Assembly: GCA_945864085.1 (NCBI GenBank)
Contig: CAMBAD010000001.1
Coordinates: 25,472-89,471, forward strand
DNA from: an uncultured Streptococcus sp.
Lineage (GTDB): Bacteria > Bacillota > Bacilli > Lactobacillales > Streptococcaceae
Direction: 5' to 3'
DNA length: 64,000 nucleotides
Shown here piece by piece: positions 17,949 through 30,268 of the stretch. Made by a program: the position numbers and the translations under genes. The notes beneath the pieces are model-generated. The model did no database searches. It was not told the origin of the DNA and worked only from the letters and a program-made list of their open reading frames with translations. How positions within the stretch are numbered: the stretch's first letter is position 1; each line of letters begins with the position of its first letter.

Positions 17949-19190
17949 ATGAGAAAAATTCTATTGGTTTTCGTATCATTCTGCCTTTCTTTGGGCTGGG
18001 GAATGGTTGCCGCAGCTGAGGATTTCACAGTTGCTGCCAAGCACGCGGTGGCTGTTGAAGTATCTACTGGAAAGATTCTCTATGAAAAAGACTCCCAAAC
18101 ACCAGCCAGTATCGCCTCTGTCAGCAAGCTTCTCAGTGTCTATCTTGTCTACGAATCCCTCAGCAAGGGGGAAATTCAGCTGGAAACCATGGTTGATATC
18201 TCTGATTACCCTTATAGTCTGACAGCCAATACCGCCCTTAGCAATGTGATTTTGGATGACCGTTCTTATTCTGTCCGCGACTTGCTCAACGCTTCGTTGA
18301 TTACTTCGTCCAACAGCGCCATCATTGCTTTGGCTGAAAAAATCGCTGGCAGCGAAGCTGCATTTGTCGATCGCATGAGGGCTAAATTATTGGAATGGGG
18401 CATTCAAGACGCACAGGTTTACAATGTCTCTGGACTTGATAATAGCGATTTGGGTGAGTATATCTATCCTGGTTCCAAACCAGAGGATGCCAATATGCTG
18501 TCCGCCTTGGATGTAGCTATTGTTGCACGACGCTTAATCTTGGATTTTCCGCAGGTTTTGGAAATCACATCCCTCAACACCTATGATTTCGGTGGCTACA
18601 CCTACTATAGCACCAACCAAATGCTGAGCGAAGGCACCCATGCCAGAGGAGGAGTAGATGGCTTGAAGACGGGCACCTCTGAGTCCGCGGGTTCCAACTT
18701 TGTCGCCACCACTAACCAGGCAAATATGCGTATCATCACTGTCGTTTTGAATGCTGACGATGGGCTTACCTATCCTGAAAATCGCTTCGTCGTCACCAAC
18801 AGCCTAATGAACTATGTTTACGAAACCTATGAACCTGTCACCTTGGTGAGCAAGGGACAAGCCTTTAATAACAGCAGTATCAAGCTGTTCAACGGTGCCG
18901 AGAAAACCAGCCCTGCTGTCGCAAACGCTGACCTCATTGCCATACAAAAGATCCAATCAGAAAATCCAATTAGTGCCAAATTTACCCCTTCGCAGGCAGA
19001 ATTTGACGCCCCACTAGCAGCTGGAACCTTAGTTGGCAAGCTGGACCTTGTCGATAATGATCTAGTAGGAGTTGGCTACATTGATGACCTCGCCAGCATT
19101 GACATGGTTCTACCTGCGGAAGCCAAAGTTGCCCCCTGGCCAGTCTCCTGGTGGAACCAATTTGTCCGCTATGTGAATGAAAAATTATAA
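17949..19190 (+). CDS. dacA: D-alanyl-D-alanine carboxypeptidase (PBP, peptidase S11)
   Basis: 413 residues from the ATG at 17949; a TTG five codons earlier lies within the ribosome site. Signal peptide 1-23 (ending GMVAAA). Catalytic motifs: SVSK (57-60), SSN in TSSNSAI, and KTGTSES. It trims the terminal D-Ala from peptidoglycan stem peptides, limiting cross-linking. The C-terminal domain ends in an aromatic amphipathic helix (WPVSWWNQFVRYVNEKL), the usual membrane association element of DacA/PBP3. Confidence 0.93.
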   Translation: MRKILLVFVSFCLSLGWGMVAAAEDFTVAAKHAVAVEVSTGKILYEKDSQTPASIASVSKLLSVYLVYESLSKGEIQLETMVDISDYPYSLTANTALSNVILDDRSYSVRDLLNASLITSSNSAIIALAEKIAGSEAAFVDRMRAKLLEWGIQDAQVYNVSGLDNSDLGEYIYPGSKPEDANMLSALDVAIVARRLILDFPQVLEITSLNTYDFGGYTYYSTNQMLSEGTHARGGVDGLKTGTSESAGSNFVATTNQANMRIITVVLNADDGLTYPENRFVVTNSLMNYVYETYEPVTLVSKGQAFNNSSIKLFNGAEKTSPAVANADLIAIQKIQSENPISAKFTPSQAEFDAPLAAGTLVGKLDLVDNDLVGVGYIDDLASIDMVLPAEAKVAPWPVSWWNQFVRYVNEKL

Positions 19191-19209
19191 GGTCCTAATA
19201 AAGAAAAAA

Positions 19210-19243
19210 CTTGAAATCGTCTCACCTGATTTCAAGTTTTTTT
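19210..19243. terminator. Terminator after the carboxypeptidase gene
   Basis: 9-bp stem CTTGAAATC/GATTTCAAG followed by T7 on the plus strand. The preceding A-rich stretch could also serve the opposite direction. Confidence 0.88.
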
Positions 19244-19566
19244 ATGGACTGAGACTGGGCAAAGCCACGAGAAGACAAGACTTTCATAGAGCGACTGCCG
19301 TCGCTCCTCATCTCCTACTTCAGCGGGGAGTTTGACGGGCTTGAACAGCTTTAAAGCTGTTTGAGTCACAAGGTTATCTGAATTACAAAGAAGAGCAACT
19401 GCCGTCGCTCCCTATTTCCCACCTCGGTTGGAGAGTAAGTTGGTGAGAGTTCCTACGGAACTCCTTACTACATATCATTTTCTTGCAGAAAATGACGAGC
19501 GTGGAAGGTACAGAATAGTTATAAGGTTATAAAGAAGAGCGACTGCCGTCGCTCCCTATCTCCAAC
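19244..19566. repeat. Gene-free tract with three copies of a hairpin repeat
   Basis: A nearly constant 18-mer GAGCGACTGCCGTCGCTC, a 7-bp hairpin with loop TGCC, occurs at 19289-19306, 19393-19410 (one base different) and 19537-19554. Each is followed by a C/T-rich CTCMYATYTCC-like stretch. The second and third are preceded by AAGGTTAT and AAAGAAGAG. Other hairpins lie between: CAGCTTTAAAGCTG, GGAGTTCC/GGAACTCC and CATTTTCT/AGAAAATG. No open frame runs through it. Function unknown. Confidence 0.75.
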
Positions 19567-19635
19567 GAGCGTTGGCATTTGTGTGCTCCAAATAGCTTCT
19601 TAGCTATGTGGAGCTACACAAATTAGCCAACGCTC
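19567..19635 (-). repeat. 69-base long hairpin covering the sufB stop codon
   Basis: GAGCGTTGGC (19567-19576) pairs with GCCAACGCTC (19626-19635). Inside, ATTTGTGTGCTCCA pairs with TGGAGCTACACAAAT, and ATAGCT with AGCTAT around a TCTT loop. Nearly the whole tract folds into one imperfect 30-bp stem. The proximal arm encodes the last residues of SufB and its stop. No T-run follows, so it may be an mRNA 3' end stabiliser or an inserted palindromic element rather than a standard terminator. Confidence 0.7.
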
Positions 19636-21038
19636 CCCTCCATTTCATAGGCAATCAGTCTGTTGAGTTCGACTGCGTATTCCATTGGGAGTTCTTTGGT
19701 GAATGGTTCGACAAAGCCCATGACAATCATCTCTGTGGCTTCGGATTCGGATAGGCCACGGCTCATGAGGTAATAGAGCTGCTCTTCTGAGATTTTTGAT
19801 ACTTTTGCTTCGTGTTCGAGGGCCACTTGTGAGTTGTGGATTTCATTGAATGGAATGGTATCTGACTTAGAAATATCATCCATAATAATGGTGTCACACT
19901 CGATGTGACTGATTGACTTGGCTGAGTTTTTAGCAAAAGTGACTTGACCGCGGTAGTTGACTTCTCCACCGCCACGGGCAATGGATTTGGATACGATAGA
20001 CGATGAGGTCCGCGGTGCATTGTGAATCATCTTGGCACCGGTATCCTGTACCTGACCCTTGTTGGCAAAGGCAATGGACAACATGGTACCACGAGCTCCT
20101 TCGCCTTCCAAGTAAACCGCAGGGTATTTCATGGTCGTCTTAGCACCAAGGTTTCCGTCAATCCACTCAACTGTAGCATTTTTCTCAGCACGAGCACGCT
20201 TGGTTACTAGGTTATAAACGTTATCTGACCAGTTTTGAATAGTGGTGTAACGCATATAGGCACCTTCGTGGGCAATAATTTCCACAATAGCTGCGTGGAG
20301 ACTAGCCGTTGAGTACGTCGGAGCGGTACAGCCTTCTACATAGTGAACGCTTGCTCCTTCATCCACGATAATGAGGGTGCGTTCAAACTGACCTGTTCCC
20401 TCGTTGTTGATACGGAAATAGGTTTGGAGTGGAATATCCAATTTAACGCCTTTTGGTACGTAGATGAAGGTCCCACCTGACCAAACCGCTGAGTTGAGGG
20501 CAGCTAGTTTATTATCTGACGGCGGAACGAGTTTTCCAAAATATTTTTTGAAGATTTCTGGGTGTTCCTTGAGGGCTGTGTCGGTATCTGTAAAGATAAT
20601 GCCGTGCTTGTCGTACTCTTCCTTCATGTTGTGGTAGACCACTTCTGATTCGTACTGGGCAGAAGCTCCTGCCAGGTAAGCACGCTCAGCTTCTGGAATA
20701 CCAATGCGTTCAAAGGTTTCTTTGATTTTGTCTGGTACATCGTCCCAGCTGCGCGCTGGCTTATCTGACGGTTTTTGATAGTAAACAATGTCATCAAAAT
20801 CCAGTTCAGACAAGTCGGCTCCCCAAGTCTGCATAGGCATTTTCTTGAAGGTTTCGTAGGATTTCAAACGGAATTCCAACATCCATTCAGGCTCGCCTTT
20901 GATACGGGACATTTCGCGAATGACATCTTCACTCAAGCCCTTACCAGTCGAAGCCACCAGTTCCACGTTCTCATCATGGAAACCGAATTTGTATTCCCCA
21001 AGGTCAATCGGGGTAGGTTCAATTCTTTCTTCTGACAT
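19623..21038 (-). CDS. sufB: Fe-S cluster assembly scaffold SufB
   Basis: 471 residues starting [19 protein letters not shown], the usual N-terminus. A TTG seven codons upstream is in frame, but neither start has a clear Shine-Dalgarno. SufB forms the scaffold on SufBC2D; conserved segments are [34 protein letters not shown] (a likely cluster cysteine) and the C-terminal [17 protein letters not shown]. Last gene of the suf operon; its end lies in a long hairpin. Confidence 0.95.
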   Translation of the reverse strand: MSEERIEPTPIDLGEYKFGFHDENVELVASTGKGLSEDVIREMSRIKGEPEWMLEFRLKSYETFKKMPMQTWGADLSELDFDDIVYYQKPSDKPARSWDDVPDKIKETFERIGIPEAERAYLAGASAQYESEVVYHNMKEEYDKHGIIFTDTDTALKEHPEIFKKYFGKLVPPSDNKLAALNSAVWSGGTFIYVPKGVKLDIPLQTYFRINNEGTGQFERTLIIVDEGASVHYVEGCTAPTYSTASLHAAIVEIIAHEGAYMRYTTIQNWSDNVYNLVTKRARAEKNATVEWIDGNLGAKTTMKYPAVYLEGEGARGTMLSIAFANKGQVQDTGAKMIHNAPRTSSSIVSKSIARGGGEVNYRGQVTFAKNSAKSISHIECDTIIMDDISKSDTIPFNEIHNSQVALEHEAKVSKISEEQLYYLMSRGLSESEATEMIVMGFVEPFTKELPMEYAVELNRLIAYEMEGSVG

Positions 21039-21175
21039 AATATAAGATTTTAAGCCCAAAAAGTATGAAAATAGTAGTTACACCCTCTTCAATGCTTGCT
21101 GAGCCTGTTCAATTCCAATCAGAAACTGAACAATCCTTTCTGTATGATTTTCGTTTTTTGTTTATTCGTTGGTGC

Positions 21176-23380
<2,205 letters not shown>

Positions 23381-23417
23381 TGTCTGTTTCTCCATTTTTA
23401 CCAACTACTCTATCCGC

Positions 23418-24680
23418 TTATCTCTTTGTCAATGTGTCTTCAATCACTGCAATCATTTCATCGCGGACTTCCTTGACTGGGATTTCAGTGATGACCGCGC
23501 CTAGGAAGCCGCGAATAACGAGGCGTTCCGCTGTTGCTCGGTCCAAGCCGCGGCTCATGAGATAGTACATATCCTCTGGATCCACCTGACCAATAGAGGC
23601 TGCGTGTCCAGCTGTAACTTCGTTCTCGTCAATGAGAAGGATTGGGTTGGCGTCGGAACGTGCCTTGTCAGACAGCATGAGGACACGGCTTTCCTGCTGG
23701 GCATCCGCACCTTTGGCACCACGAACAATGTGGCCGATACCGTTGAAGGTCAGGGTCCCATGTTCAAGGATAACCCCATGTTGCAGGATGTGACCGACGG
23801 AGTTGTTACCGTAGTTGGTCACACGAGTATCAACGCCCTGGACCTGACGACCTGATGAAAGACCAACAACCTTAAGGTTGGCATGACTGCCATTTCCTTT
23901 CAAATCCGTATCCAAATCCGCCACAACATTGCCCTTATTGAGCAAACCAATGGCCCAGTCAATGCTAGCATCATTCCCGAGATAGCCACGGCGGTTGAGG
24001 TAGGTATCCAAATGCTTACCAAGGCGGTCAATAGCCGCAAACTTGATTTGGCTACCAGCAAGGGCAATCACTTCTACCAGAATGTTGGCTGAAGTTGCCA
24101 CTGCTCCGTCACCCAGACTTTCAAAGCGTTCTAGGTAATTGAGCTTGGTATTTTTTCCAGCGATGATGAGAACACGCTTGTTAAAGGCAACTGGACTGGT
24201 GCTGTCTTGGTAGAAGATACCTTCAACTGGCTGGTCGATTTCAACATTATCTGGCACGTAGAGGACAGCTGTTGCGTTAAAATAAGCGGTGTTGTAAGCT
24301 GCCAATTTGTGCTCGTCATAGGCTACAGCAGAGCCGAGATATTTTTCAAGCACATCTGGAATGACGTCCATGGCTGAGGCAAAGTCTGTGAAGACCACGC
24401 CTTTTTCTACAAGGTCGGCTGGTAATTGTTCTAGGACAGTTTGACTGCCAACCTGTACCAGCATGGGATTGTCACCGATAACGGTAAAATCTGGAACTGC
24501 TCCGATTTCATCATTTGTGGCTAGGCTTCCGTCGCCCAGATTCCAACGGTGAAACTTGACCCGCTCGATAACCGGCAAGTCCAGCTCTGCTATTTTGTCA
24601 AAAGCCTTAAGACGCAGGTCTGTCAACCAAGTTGGTTCTGCCTGCAAGGCTGAAAATTCTTGAATTTTTTCTTTGGTCAT
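23418..24680 (-). CDS. sufD: Fe-S cluster assembly protein SufD
   Basis: 420 residues from the ATG at 24680, which follows GGAGG by five bases. Longer in-frame starts overlap sufC and have no support. The C-terminal half carries the SufBD beta-helix core, with DKARSDANPILLIDENEV, AGHAASIGQVDPEDMYYL and MSRGLDRATAERL. Partner of SufB and SufC; the histidine in GHAAS is conserved in SufD. Confidence 0.95.
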   Translation of the reverse strand: MTKEKIQEFSALQAEPTWLTDLRLKAFDKIAELDLPVIERVKFHRWNLGDGSLATNDEIGAVPDFTVIGDNPMLVQVGSQTVLEQLPADLVEKGVVFTDFASAMDVIPDVLEKYLGSAVAYDEHKLAAYNTAYFNATAVLYVPDNVEIDQPVEGIFYQDSTSPVAFNKRVLIIAGKNTKLNYLERFESLGDGAVATSANILVEVIALAGSQIKFAAIDRLGKHLDTYLNRRGYLGNDASIDWAIGLLNKGNVVADLDTDLKGNGSHANLKVVGLSSGRQVQGVDTRVTNYGNNSVGHILQHGVILEHGTLTFNGIGHIVRGAKGADAQQESRVLMLSDKARSDANPILLIDENEVTAGHAASIGQVDPEDMYYLMSRGLDRATAERLVIRGFLGAVITEIPVKEVRDEMIAVIEDTLTKR

Positions 24681-24696
24681 AGCTTCCTCCAAAGAC

Positions 24697-25470
24697 TTAA
24701 ATGTCATCTTCTTTGTAGTCAATGCCAAGCTCAGCTGCGACTTGGACATAACCTTCTTTTTCCAAGCGTTGTGCCAATTCTGGTCCGCCTGAAAGCACGA
24801 CACGGCCCTCCATCATGACATGGACAACGTCAGGGGTGATGTAGTTGAGTAAGCGTTGGTAGTGGGTGATAATCATGGCACCGAAACCTTGGCCACGCAT
24901 AGCATTAATACCTTTTGACACGACTTTAAGGGCATCGATGTCCAAGCCTGAATCAATCTCGTCAAGAAGAGCAAAAGTAGGTTCCAACATGAGTAATTGC
25001 AGGATTTCATTGCGTTTTTTCTCACCACCTGAGAAACCTTCGTTGAGGTAACGCTCTGCCATTTCCTCTTTCATGTTGAGGAGTTCCATTTTTTCATCCA
25101 ACTTGGTGATGAAGTCACGGACAGAAATCTTGTCCTCATCTTCCTTGCCAGCGTTCATAGCTGCACGAAGGAATTCTGCGTTGGTAATCCCTGGGATTTC
25201 TGATGGGTATTGCATGGCCAAGAAAAGTCCCATGCGGGCACGCTCGTCCACTTCCAATTCTAAGATGTTGACACCGTCAAACAAGACTTCCCCTTGGGTC
25301 ACTTCGTAGCTAGGATTACCCATGATGGCTGCTGAAAGGGTTGATTTCCCTGTTCCGTTCGGTCCCATGATAGCGGCGATTTCCCCTGTTTTGAGGGTCA
25401 AGTTGACACCTTTCAGGATTTCCTTGCCTTCGATTTCCACATGAAGGTCTTTGATTTCTAATACTGACAT
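24697..25470 (-). CDS. sufC: SUF complex ATPase SufC
   Basis: 257 residues, ABC-type ATPase: Walker A MGPNGTGKST, signature FSGGEKKRNEILQLL, Walker B FALLDEIDSGLD, H-loop MIITHYQRLLNY. It drives conformational change of SufB-SufD during cluster assembly. First gene of the operon, 30 bases downstream of a -10 element. Confidence 0.96.
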   Translation of the reverse strand: MSVLEIKDLHVEIEGKEILKGVNLTLKTGEIAAIMGPNGTGKSTLSAAIMGNPSYEVTQGEVLFDGVNILELEVDERARMGLFLAMQYPSEIPGITNAEFLRAAMNAGKEDEDKISVRDFITKLDEKMELLNMKEEMAERYLNEGFSGGEKKRNEILQLLMLEPTFALLDEIDSGLDIDALKVVSKGINAMRGQGFGAMIITHYQRLLNYITPDVVHVMMEGRVVLSGGPELAQRLEKEGYVQVAAELGIDYKEDDI

Positions 25471-25499
25471 GCTGGTCTCCTTTGTTTATTATCTTTCTA

Positions 25500-25508
25500 A
25501 TTATACCA
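25500..25508 (-). promoter_or_regulatory. Extended -10 promoter of the suf operon
   Basis: TGGTATAAT on the minus strand, directly after the T-run of the rgpG terminator. Its -35 region would fall inside that hairpin and matches poorly (GAGCCT). Confidence 0.65.
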
Positions 25509-25530
25509 AAAAAGAGCCTTGAAGGCTCCT
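25509..25530 (-). terminator. Terminator after rgpG
   Basis: Stem GAGCC/GGCTC (extendable to 7 bp) followed by T6 on the minus strand, 17 bases past the stop. Confidence 0.85.
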
Positions 25531-25546
25531 TCTGCGTCCGATAGAT

Positions 25547-26731
25547 TTACTTCTGTTTTTTTGAGTGCTGCTTTATAGCCCTTTTTTCCTTCCAGCCAGC
25601 GATGATTTCCTGACGGTAACCGCTATTGCCAATGAAGCGAAGAGCATTGAGAAGCGGGGTACGATTTTCACCAAAAATCCCTATCAGCTCACTCATGAGC
25701 AGCACTCCCAACAAGAGCCCAATCACCAAGAGGGTTCCCCCAATGCGACTAGATACATTGAGCAAGAGAGATGTCAATGAAAAAATGAAGGAAATGGCGT
25801 AAATCACCAGCACCGTCCCACGATGGGTCAAGCCCATGGACAACAAGCGATGGTGGAGGTGCATGCGGTCTGCTTCATATATCTTCTGACCAGATAATTT
25901 CCGGCGAATAATGGCTACGACCGTATCGGTAATCGGCACTCCCAAGATAATCATCGGCGTCACGACTGCGACCGCGGTGGAATTTTTTAAGCCCTGAAGA
26001 GACAGGACACCAATCATAAAGCCAATAAAGAGGGCGCCTGTATCTCCTAGATAGATGATGGCCGGGTGATAATTATAGGGAAGAAAACCCGCTATCGCTG
26101 CCACCAACACAAAAATCGTTACACTCAGAAAGACATTGCTGTCGCGGAGGAAAAAGTAGGAGACAATCCCCATGGTTGTCAAGGAAATAATGGAAACACC
26201 TGAAACCAAGCCATCCAGGCCATCAATCAGATTGACCGCATTCGTAATGGACACAATCCACAAAACAGTCAGGAAAAAGGAAATCCATTCTGGAAAAGGG
26301 ACAAATGGCCCACCAAAAGGAAACTTGAAGCCGTGGAAATGAAAATCTGTAAAGAACCAAATGACCGAAGCCGCTGCCACGATTCCCAGCATCTTCGGCA
26401 AAGGCTTCAATTCCTTAACATCATCAATAAGACCTGTCAACACGACAAGACCACCAGCCAAAACCAGGGGCCAGACATAATCAAAATAGGTTCCTTGATA
26501 ATCCACACGGGTGACAATCATCGGCAAAAAACCAAGAGTCGCCACTGCAAAGGCAAAAAAGACCGCTAGACCTCCCGCAGAAGGCATGGGTACCTTATTG
26601 ATCCGTCGTGCATTAGGATTATCGACTGCGCCAATACGAAAGGCCAGAAACCGAACCAAGGGAGTTGCGATAGCGGCCAAAATCACAGTCGAAATAACAA
26701 CAATAATATACTTCAGAGCAAATGGAATCAT
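25547..26731 (-). CDS. rgpG: Undecaprenyl-phosphate GlcNAc-1-phosphate transferase (RgpG/TagO)
   Basis: 394 residues, about 11 membrane segments. Catalytic motifs: LTGLIDDVKEL, NAVNLIDGLDGLVSG and the basic cytoplasmic loop ADRMHLHHRL. It starts synthesis of wall polysaccharide or teichoic acid by moving GlcNAc-1-P onto undecaprenyl phosphate. Its start overlaps the mecA end by four bases. uppP, which recycles the same lipid carrier, lies just upstream. Confidence 0.94.
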   Translation of the reverse strand: MIPFALKYIIVVISTVILAAIATPLVRFLAFRIGAVDNPNARRINKVPMPSAGGLAVFFAFAVATLGFLPMIVTRVDYQGTYFDYVWPLVLAGGLVVLTGLIDDVKELKPLPKMLGIVAAASVIWFFTDFHFHGFKFPFGGPFVPFPEWISFFLTVLWIVSITNAVNLIDGLDGLVSGVSIISLTTMGIVSYFFLRDSNVFLSVTIFVLVAAIAGFLPYNYHPAIIYLGDTGALFIGFMIGVLSLQGLKNSTAVAVVTPMIILGVPITDTVVAIIRRKLSGQKIYEADRMHLHHRLLSMGLTHRGTVLVIYAISFIFSLTSLLLNVSSRIGGTLLVIGLLLGVLLMSELIGIFGENRTPLLNALRFIGNSGYRQEIIAGWKEKRAIKQHSKKQK

Positions 26732-27447
26732 GCCAGCTGAACCTTCCTCAGCTCTTCAATCGCATCCTGCAAGAGCAGGGCAATTCCATGTTCTTGCAAG
26801 ACCGGTCTCGTTAGCTTGGAATCTTTGGTAAATTCTATCATCCGTGACAAAATATAGTCTGGATATTGCCTAGAACGCTCTGCAATGCTGACTAGCACCG
26901 TCAGATAATAATGGCCATCCATCTTATACAGTTCCGATTCCTCAACAGGGTAGTCGATGGTGTCCACAAAAGCAATCACCTCCGTCAGGTCGGAAAACTC
27001 CAAAATATAGTAGATATACGGATCGTACCGTTCTTCACTTGCCTCAGCTTGCTCTACCTCTTCCAAATGCCGCACAGCCTTGTCATCACCTGCAGTCCGC
27101 TCGCGAATCGTCTGCTCCAAGGTTTTCAAGATCTCATCAGGTGTCATATTGGCAACATCTTCAAAGTTTGGCAAATCTGCCAACTCATCAAAATCTAAAT
27201 TCTTATCAATGTCCGATTTGGTGACAAAAATATCCACCTTATCCGGCTTTGGTGTCACACGAAAACTCAGCATGCCACTCTCACGGAAGGTCATAGGCAA
27301 TTCCAACTCATCCAAAACAGAGTAGAAAAAATCTTCCGTTTTTTCCTGCGGAATCAAAAAATCAGCGATTTCCATCCCACGCTCTTCTAAATCTTCCAAT
27401 AGTATCGTGATTTTCAAGGTTGAATCACTAATTTGTTTCATTTTCAT
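26728..27447 (-). CDS. mecA: Adaptor protein MecA
   Basis: 239 residues starting MKMKQISDSTLKI. The N-terminal domain binds substrates; the C-terminal domain (about 130-239) binds ClpC, with the acidic linker between. MecA targets ComX/ComW-type factors and others to ClpCP. Family segments: EERGMEIADFLIPQEKTEDF and GMLSFRVTPKPDKVDIFVTK. GAGG precedes this ATG; a start four codons upstream is less likely. Confidence 0.93.
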   Translation of the reverse strand: MKMKQISDSTLKITILLEDLEERGMEIADFLIPQEKTEDFFYSVLDELELPMTFRESGMLSFRVTPKPDKVDIFVTKSDIDKNLDFDELADLPNFEDVANMTPDEILKTLEQTIRERTAGDDKAVRHLEEVEQAEASEERYDPYIYYILEFSDLTEVIAFVDTIDYPVEESELYKMDGHYYLTVLVSIAERSRQYPDYILSRMIEFTKDSKLTRPVLQEHGIALLLQDAIEELRKVQLA

Positions 27448-27705
27448 AGGCGACCTCACTCTAACATCAGTATTACTGGTAACAAACTCTCAAAATCTCC
27501 TCCATGCACATATCCTAGACTTTCGCTAGTGCATGCTTGCAGCAGATTTTACCAAGTACGGTACCTGTCAATCGTATCCTTTTCCAGTTTTTAGTATGGC
27601 TCAGGTGAAATTTCTCCATCGTCTACTAAAAATAAACTGGATGATGAATCATTCTCATACAAATCTCCTACCATTATACTAAAACAGTTCCTGAAAGACA
27701 AAAGA

Positions 27706-27725
27706 AAAGCAGGAAAGCCTGCTTT
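27706..27725 (-). terminator. Terminator overlapping the uppP stop
   Basis: 8-bp stem AAAGCAGG/CCTGCTTT, then TTCTTTTG on the minus strand. The first arm includes two bases of the uppP stop codon. Confidence 0.8.
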
Positions 27726-28560
27726 AGAAAATAAATGTCAAAAACGAATAAATCAGCAAAATAGCCCCAAGAATGATGCGGTAGTAGCCAAATACTGTAA
27801 AATCATTCTTCTTAACGTAGTCTGTTAAGAAGCGAATTGCGACGAGGGAAACAAGGTAGGCCGTCAGACTGGCCGCCAGCAGAATAAATACCTGCTCCAT
27901 AGTGAGGCTATTTCCATCAAGAAAATACTTAACAGCCTTCAAACCACTGTAGCCAAACATGGTTGGAATGGCTAAAAAGAAGGTAAAATCAGCTGCCACC
28001 GTCCGACTGGTTCCCAGAATAATGGCCCCTAAAATGGTCGCACCTGAACGACTGGTTCCTGGGACAATGCTGAGCACCTGAAAGCAACCAATCAGCAGAG
28101 CTGTCTTATACGGCAACTTAGCAAGAGTGGTCACACGAGGCTCCACATTTTTATTGCGCTGCTCAATCCAGATAAAGGCCACCCCATAAATCACCAAGGC
28201 AAGGGCGATGGGAACCATGTAGTTAAAATGCTTTTCAAACCAACTATCAAAGGGCAGGGCAATCAAAATAGATGGCACACAAGCAATCACCACCTTGGCC
28301 CAGAGTTGCCAGGTCAAGCGTACCTCCCTAGGACTTTTACCAGGCTGAAAAGGATTGAGACGCTTGAAATAAATGGTCATCACCGCCAATATAGCTCCCA
28401 GCTGGATGACAATATTAAACATTTCAATAAATTGACTGTCCTGCTTCAGCTGAATAAATTCCTGCACCAGAATAAGGTGCCCTGTAGAAGAGATTGGCAA
28501 CCATTCTGTAATTCCTTCAACGATACCAAAAAAGATAGCCTTTAAAATTTCTATTAGCAT
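27724..28560 (-). CDS. uppP: Undecaprenyl-diphosphatase UppP (BacA)
   Basis: 278 residues, polytopic. The two active-site regions are [15 protein letters not shown] and [11 protein letters not shown]. It recycles undecaprenyl pyrophosphate to the monophosphate and confers some bacitracin resistance. A TATAAT lies at 28593-28588 on the minus strand upstream. Confidence 0.96.
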   Translation of the reverse strand: MLIEILKAIFFGIVEGITEWLPISSTGHLILVQEFIQLKQDSQFIEMFNIVIQLGAILAVMTIYFKRLNPFQPGKSPREVRLTWQLWAKVVIACVPSILIALPFDSWFEKHFNYMVPIALALVIYGVAFIWIEQRNKNVEPRVTTLAKLPYKTALLIGCFQVLSIVPGTSRSGATILGAIILGTSRTVAADFTFFLAIPTMFGYSGLKAVKYFLDGNSLTMEQVFILLAASLTAYLVSLVAIRFLTDYVKKNDFTVFGYYRIILGAILLIYSFLTFIF

Positions 28561-28655
28561 AATCTACTCCTTTTGACTCTTGTTACCATTATAACACAAA
28601 TTAGGTAGTGAATAAAAAAATAATTTTATGAATAAAAACGCAGGAACATTGAAAT

Positions 28656-28685
28656 TTGTCAGAATTTTTTATACAATAGTACAAT
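28656..28685 (+). promoter_or_regulatory. Promoter of the glutamine transporter operon
   Basis: TTGTCA (-35), 18-base spacer, TACAAT (-10), 20 bases before the ATG, with AAGGAG at 28695-28700. Confidence 0.7.
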
Positions 28686-28705
28686 ACATTTTGTAAGGAG
28701 ACATT

Positions 28706-30268
28706 ATGAAACAGAAACTCAGCATCTTCCTGCTGGCGCTTCTTGCTGTTTTTAGCACGGTGACAGGCGTCAAAGCAGATGAATACCTCCGAGTTGGAAT
28801 GGAGGCTGCCTACGCTCCCTTCAACTGGACCCAGGAAGACGACAGCAACGGAGCAGTTCCCATTGAGGGAACCAATCAGTTTGCCAACGGATACGATGTC
28901 CAAGTTGCCAAAAAAATTGCCGCGGCCTTGGACAAGGAACTCCTAGTGGTGAAAACCAAGTGGGAAGGTCTTGTCCCTGCCCTAACCTCTGGTAAAATCG
29001 ATATGATTATCGCCGGAATGAGTCCGACAGAGGAACGAAAAAAGGAAATCGCCTTTTCAGACAGCTACTACACCAGCGAGCCTGTCATGGTCGTAGCTCG
29101 AGAAGGGCAATTTGCAAATGCCACAAGTATCTCGGATTTTGCTGGTGCTAACATCACTGCCCAGCAGGGAGTTTGGCATGTGGATCTCCTGCCCCAGTTG
29201 GAAGGAGCAGTTATCCAAACACCGATGGGTGACTTTTCACAAATGCGCCAAGCCCTTGCTTCAGGCATTATTGACGCCTACATCTCCGAACGCCCAGAAG
29301 CACTGACCGCTGAAGCAGCCAACAAGGCCTTTAAAATGCTGACCCTCGACCCTGGATTTGAGGTTTCACCATCCGATGCTGAAATTGCTGTCGGCATGCG
29401 CAAGGATGACGAGCGAATTGAGCAAGTCAACCAAGCCTTGGCAGCCTTTTCTGAAGAAGAACAAGTGGCTCTCATGGACCAAATGATTGAGAACCAGCCT
29501 GTAGAAGAAGCAACAGAGGAAGAACCTTCCTTCATTACTCAGGTATGGAATATTGTTGTCAATAACTGGCAGCAGCTCCTACGCGGGACTGGCATGACCT
29601 TGCTGATTTCTATTTTAGGAACTGTCATTGGGACAGGTATCGGTCTTCTAATCGGTGTCTTCCGTACTGCACCAACGGCCAGCAGCAAAGCTATGGCCAT
29701 TGTCCAAAAAGTCCTAGGCTGGCTCATCAACATTTACATTGAAGTCTTCCGTGGCACACCGATGATTGTACAATCTATGGTTATCTACTACGGGACTGCC
29801 CAAGCCTTTGGCCTCAACCTTGACCGCACCTTGGCAGCGATTTTTATCGTCTCTATTAACACAGGTGCTTATATGAGCGAAATTGTCCGCGGTGGTATCT
29901 TCGCTGTTGATAAGGGACAATTTGAAGCCGCAACTGCTCTCGGTTTTACCCATAACCAGACCATGCGCAAGATTGTACTGCCACAGGTGATCCGCAATAT
30001 CCTGCCAGCTACTGGTAATGAATTTGTCATCAATATCAAGGACACATCTGTATTGAATGTCATTTCCGTTGTGGAACTCTACTTCTCTGGAAACACCGTC
30101 GCAACACAGACCTATCAATACTTCCAGACCTTTACTGTCATTGCCATCATCTACTTTATCCTGACCTTCACTGTCACCCGTATCCTACGCGCGATTGAAA
30201 AAGGCTTCGATATGGATAACTACACAACAGGTGCCAACCAAATGCAAACGGAGGTGCTTCATGACTAA
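28706..30268 (+). CDS. glnP: Amino acid ABC transporter, substrate-binding and permease fusion (GlnP type)
   Basis: 520 residues. Signal peptide 1-24 (ending GVKA), then a polar amino acid-binding domain (about 25-255; [32 protein letters not shown]), then a permease domain (about 290-505) with [13 protein letters not shown] and the ATPase-contact loop [20 protein letters not shown]. The fusion tethers the receptor to the channel, as in lactococcal GlnP, though only one binding domain is present. Probable substrates are glutamine or glutamate. It overlaps glnQ by eight bases. Confidence 0.92.
   Translation: MKQKLSIFLLALLAVFSTVTGVKADEYLRVGMEAAYAPFNWTQEDDSNGAVPIEGTNQFANGYDVQVAKKIAAALDKELLVVKTKWEGLVPALTSGKIDMIIAGMSPTEERKKEIAFSDSYYTSEPVMVVAREGQFANATSISDFAGANITAQQGVWHVDLLPQLEGAVIQTPMGDFSQMRQALASGIIDAYISERPEALTAEAANKAFKMLTLDPGFEVSPSDAEIAVGMRKDDERIEQVNQALAAFSEEEQVALMDQMIENQPVEEATEEEPSFITQVWNIVVNNWQQLLRGTGMTLLISILGTVIGTGIGLLIGVFRTAPTASSKAMAIVQKVLGWLINIYIEVFRGTPMIVQSMVIYYGTAQAFGLNLDRTLAAIFIVSINTGAYMSEIVRGGIFAVDKGQFEAATALGFTHNQTMRKIVLPQVIRNILPATGNEFVINIKDTSVLNVISVVELYFSGNTVATQTYQYFQTFTVIAIIYFILTFTVTRILRAIEKGFDMDNYTTGANQMQTEVLHD

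Noticed and set aside
19244-19566. CRISPR-like array
   Set aside because: Only three repeats, each a self-complementary hairpin, with unequal spacing (104 and 144 bases), spacers that are themselves similar, and no cas genes.
28651-28668. CodY-like site over the glnP -35
   Set aside because: Best alignment gives only 11 of 15 matches, which is common by chance in AT-rich intergenic DNA.
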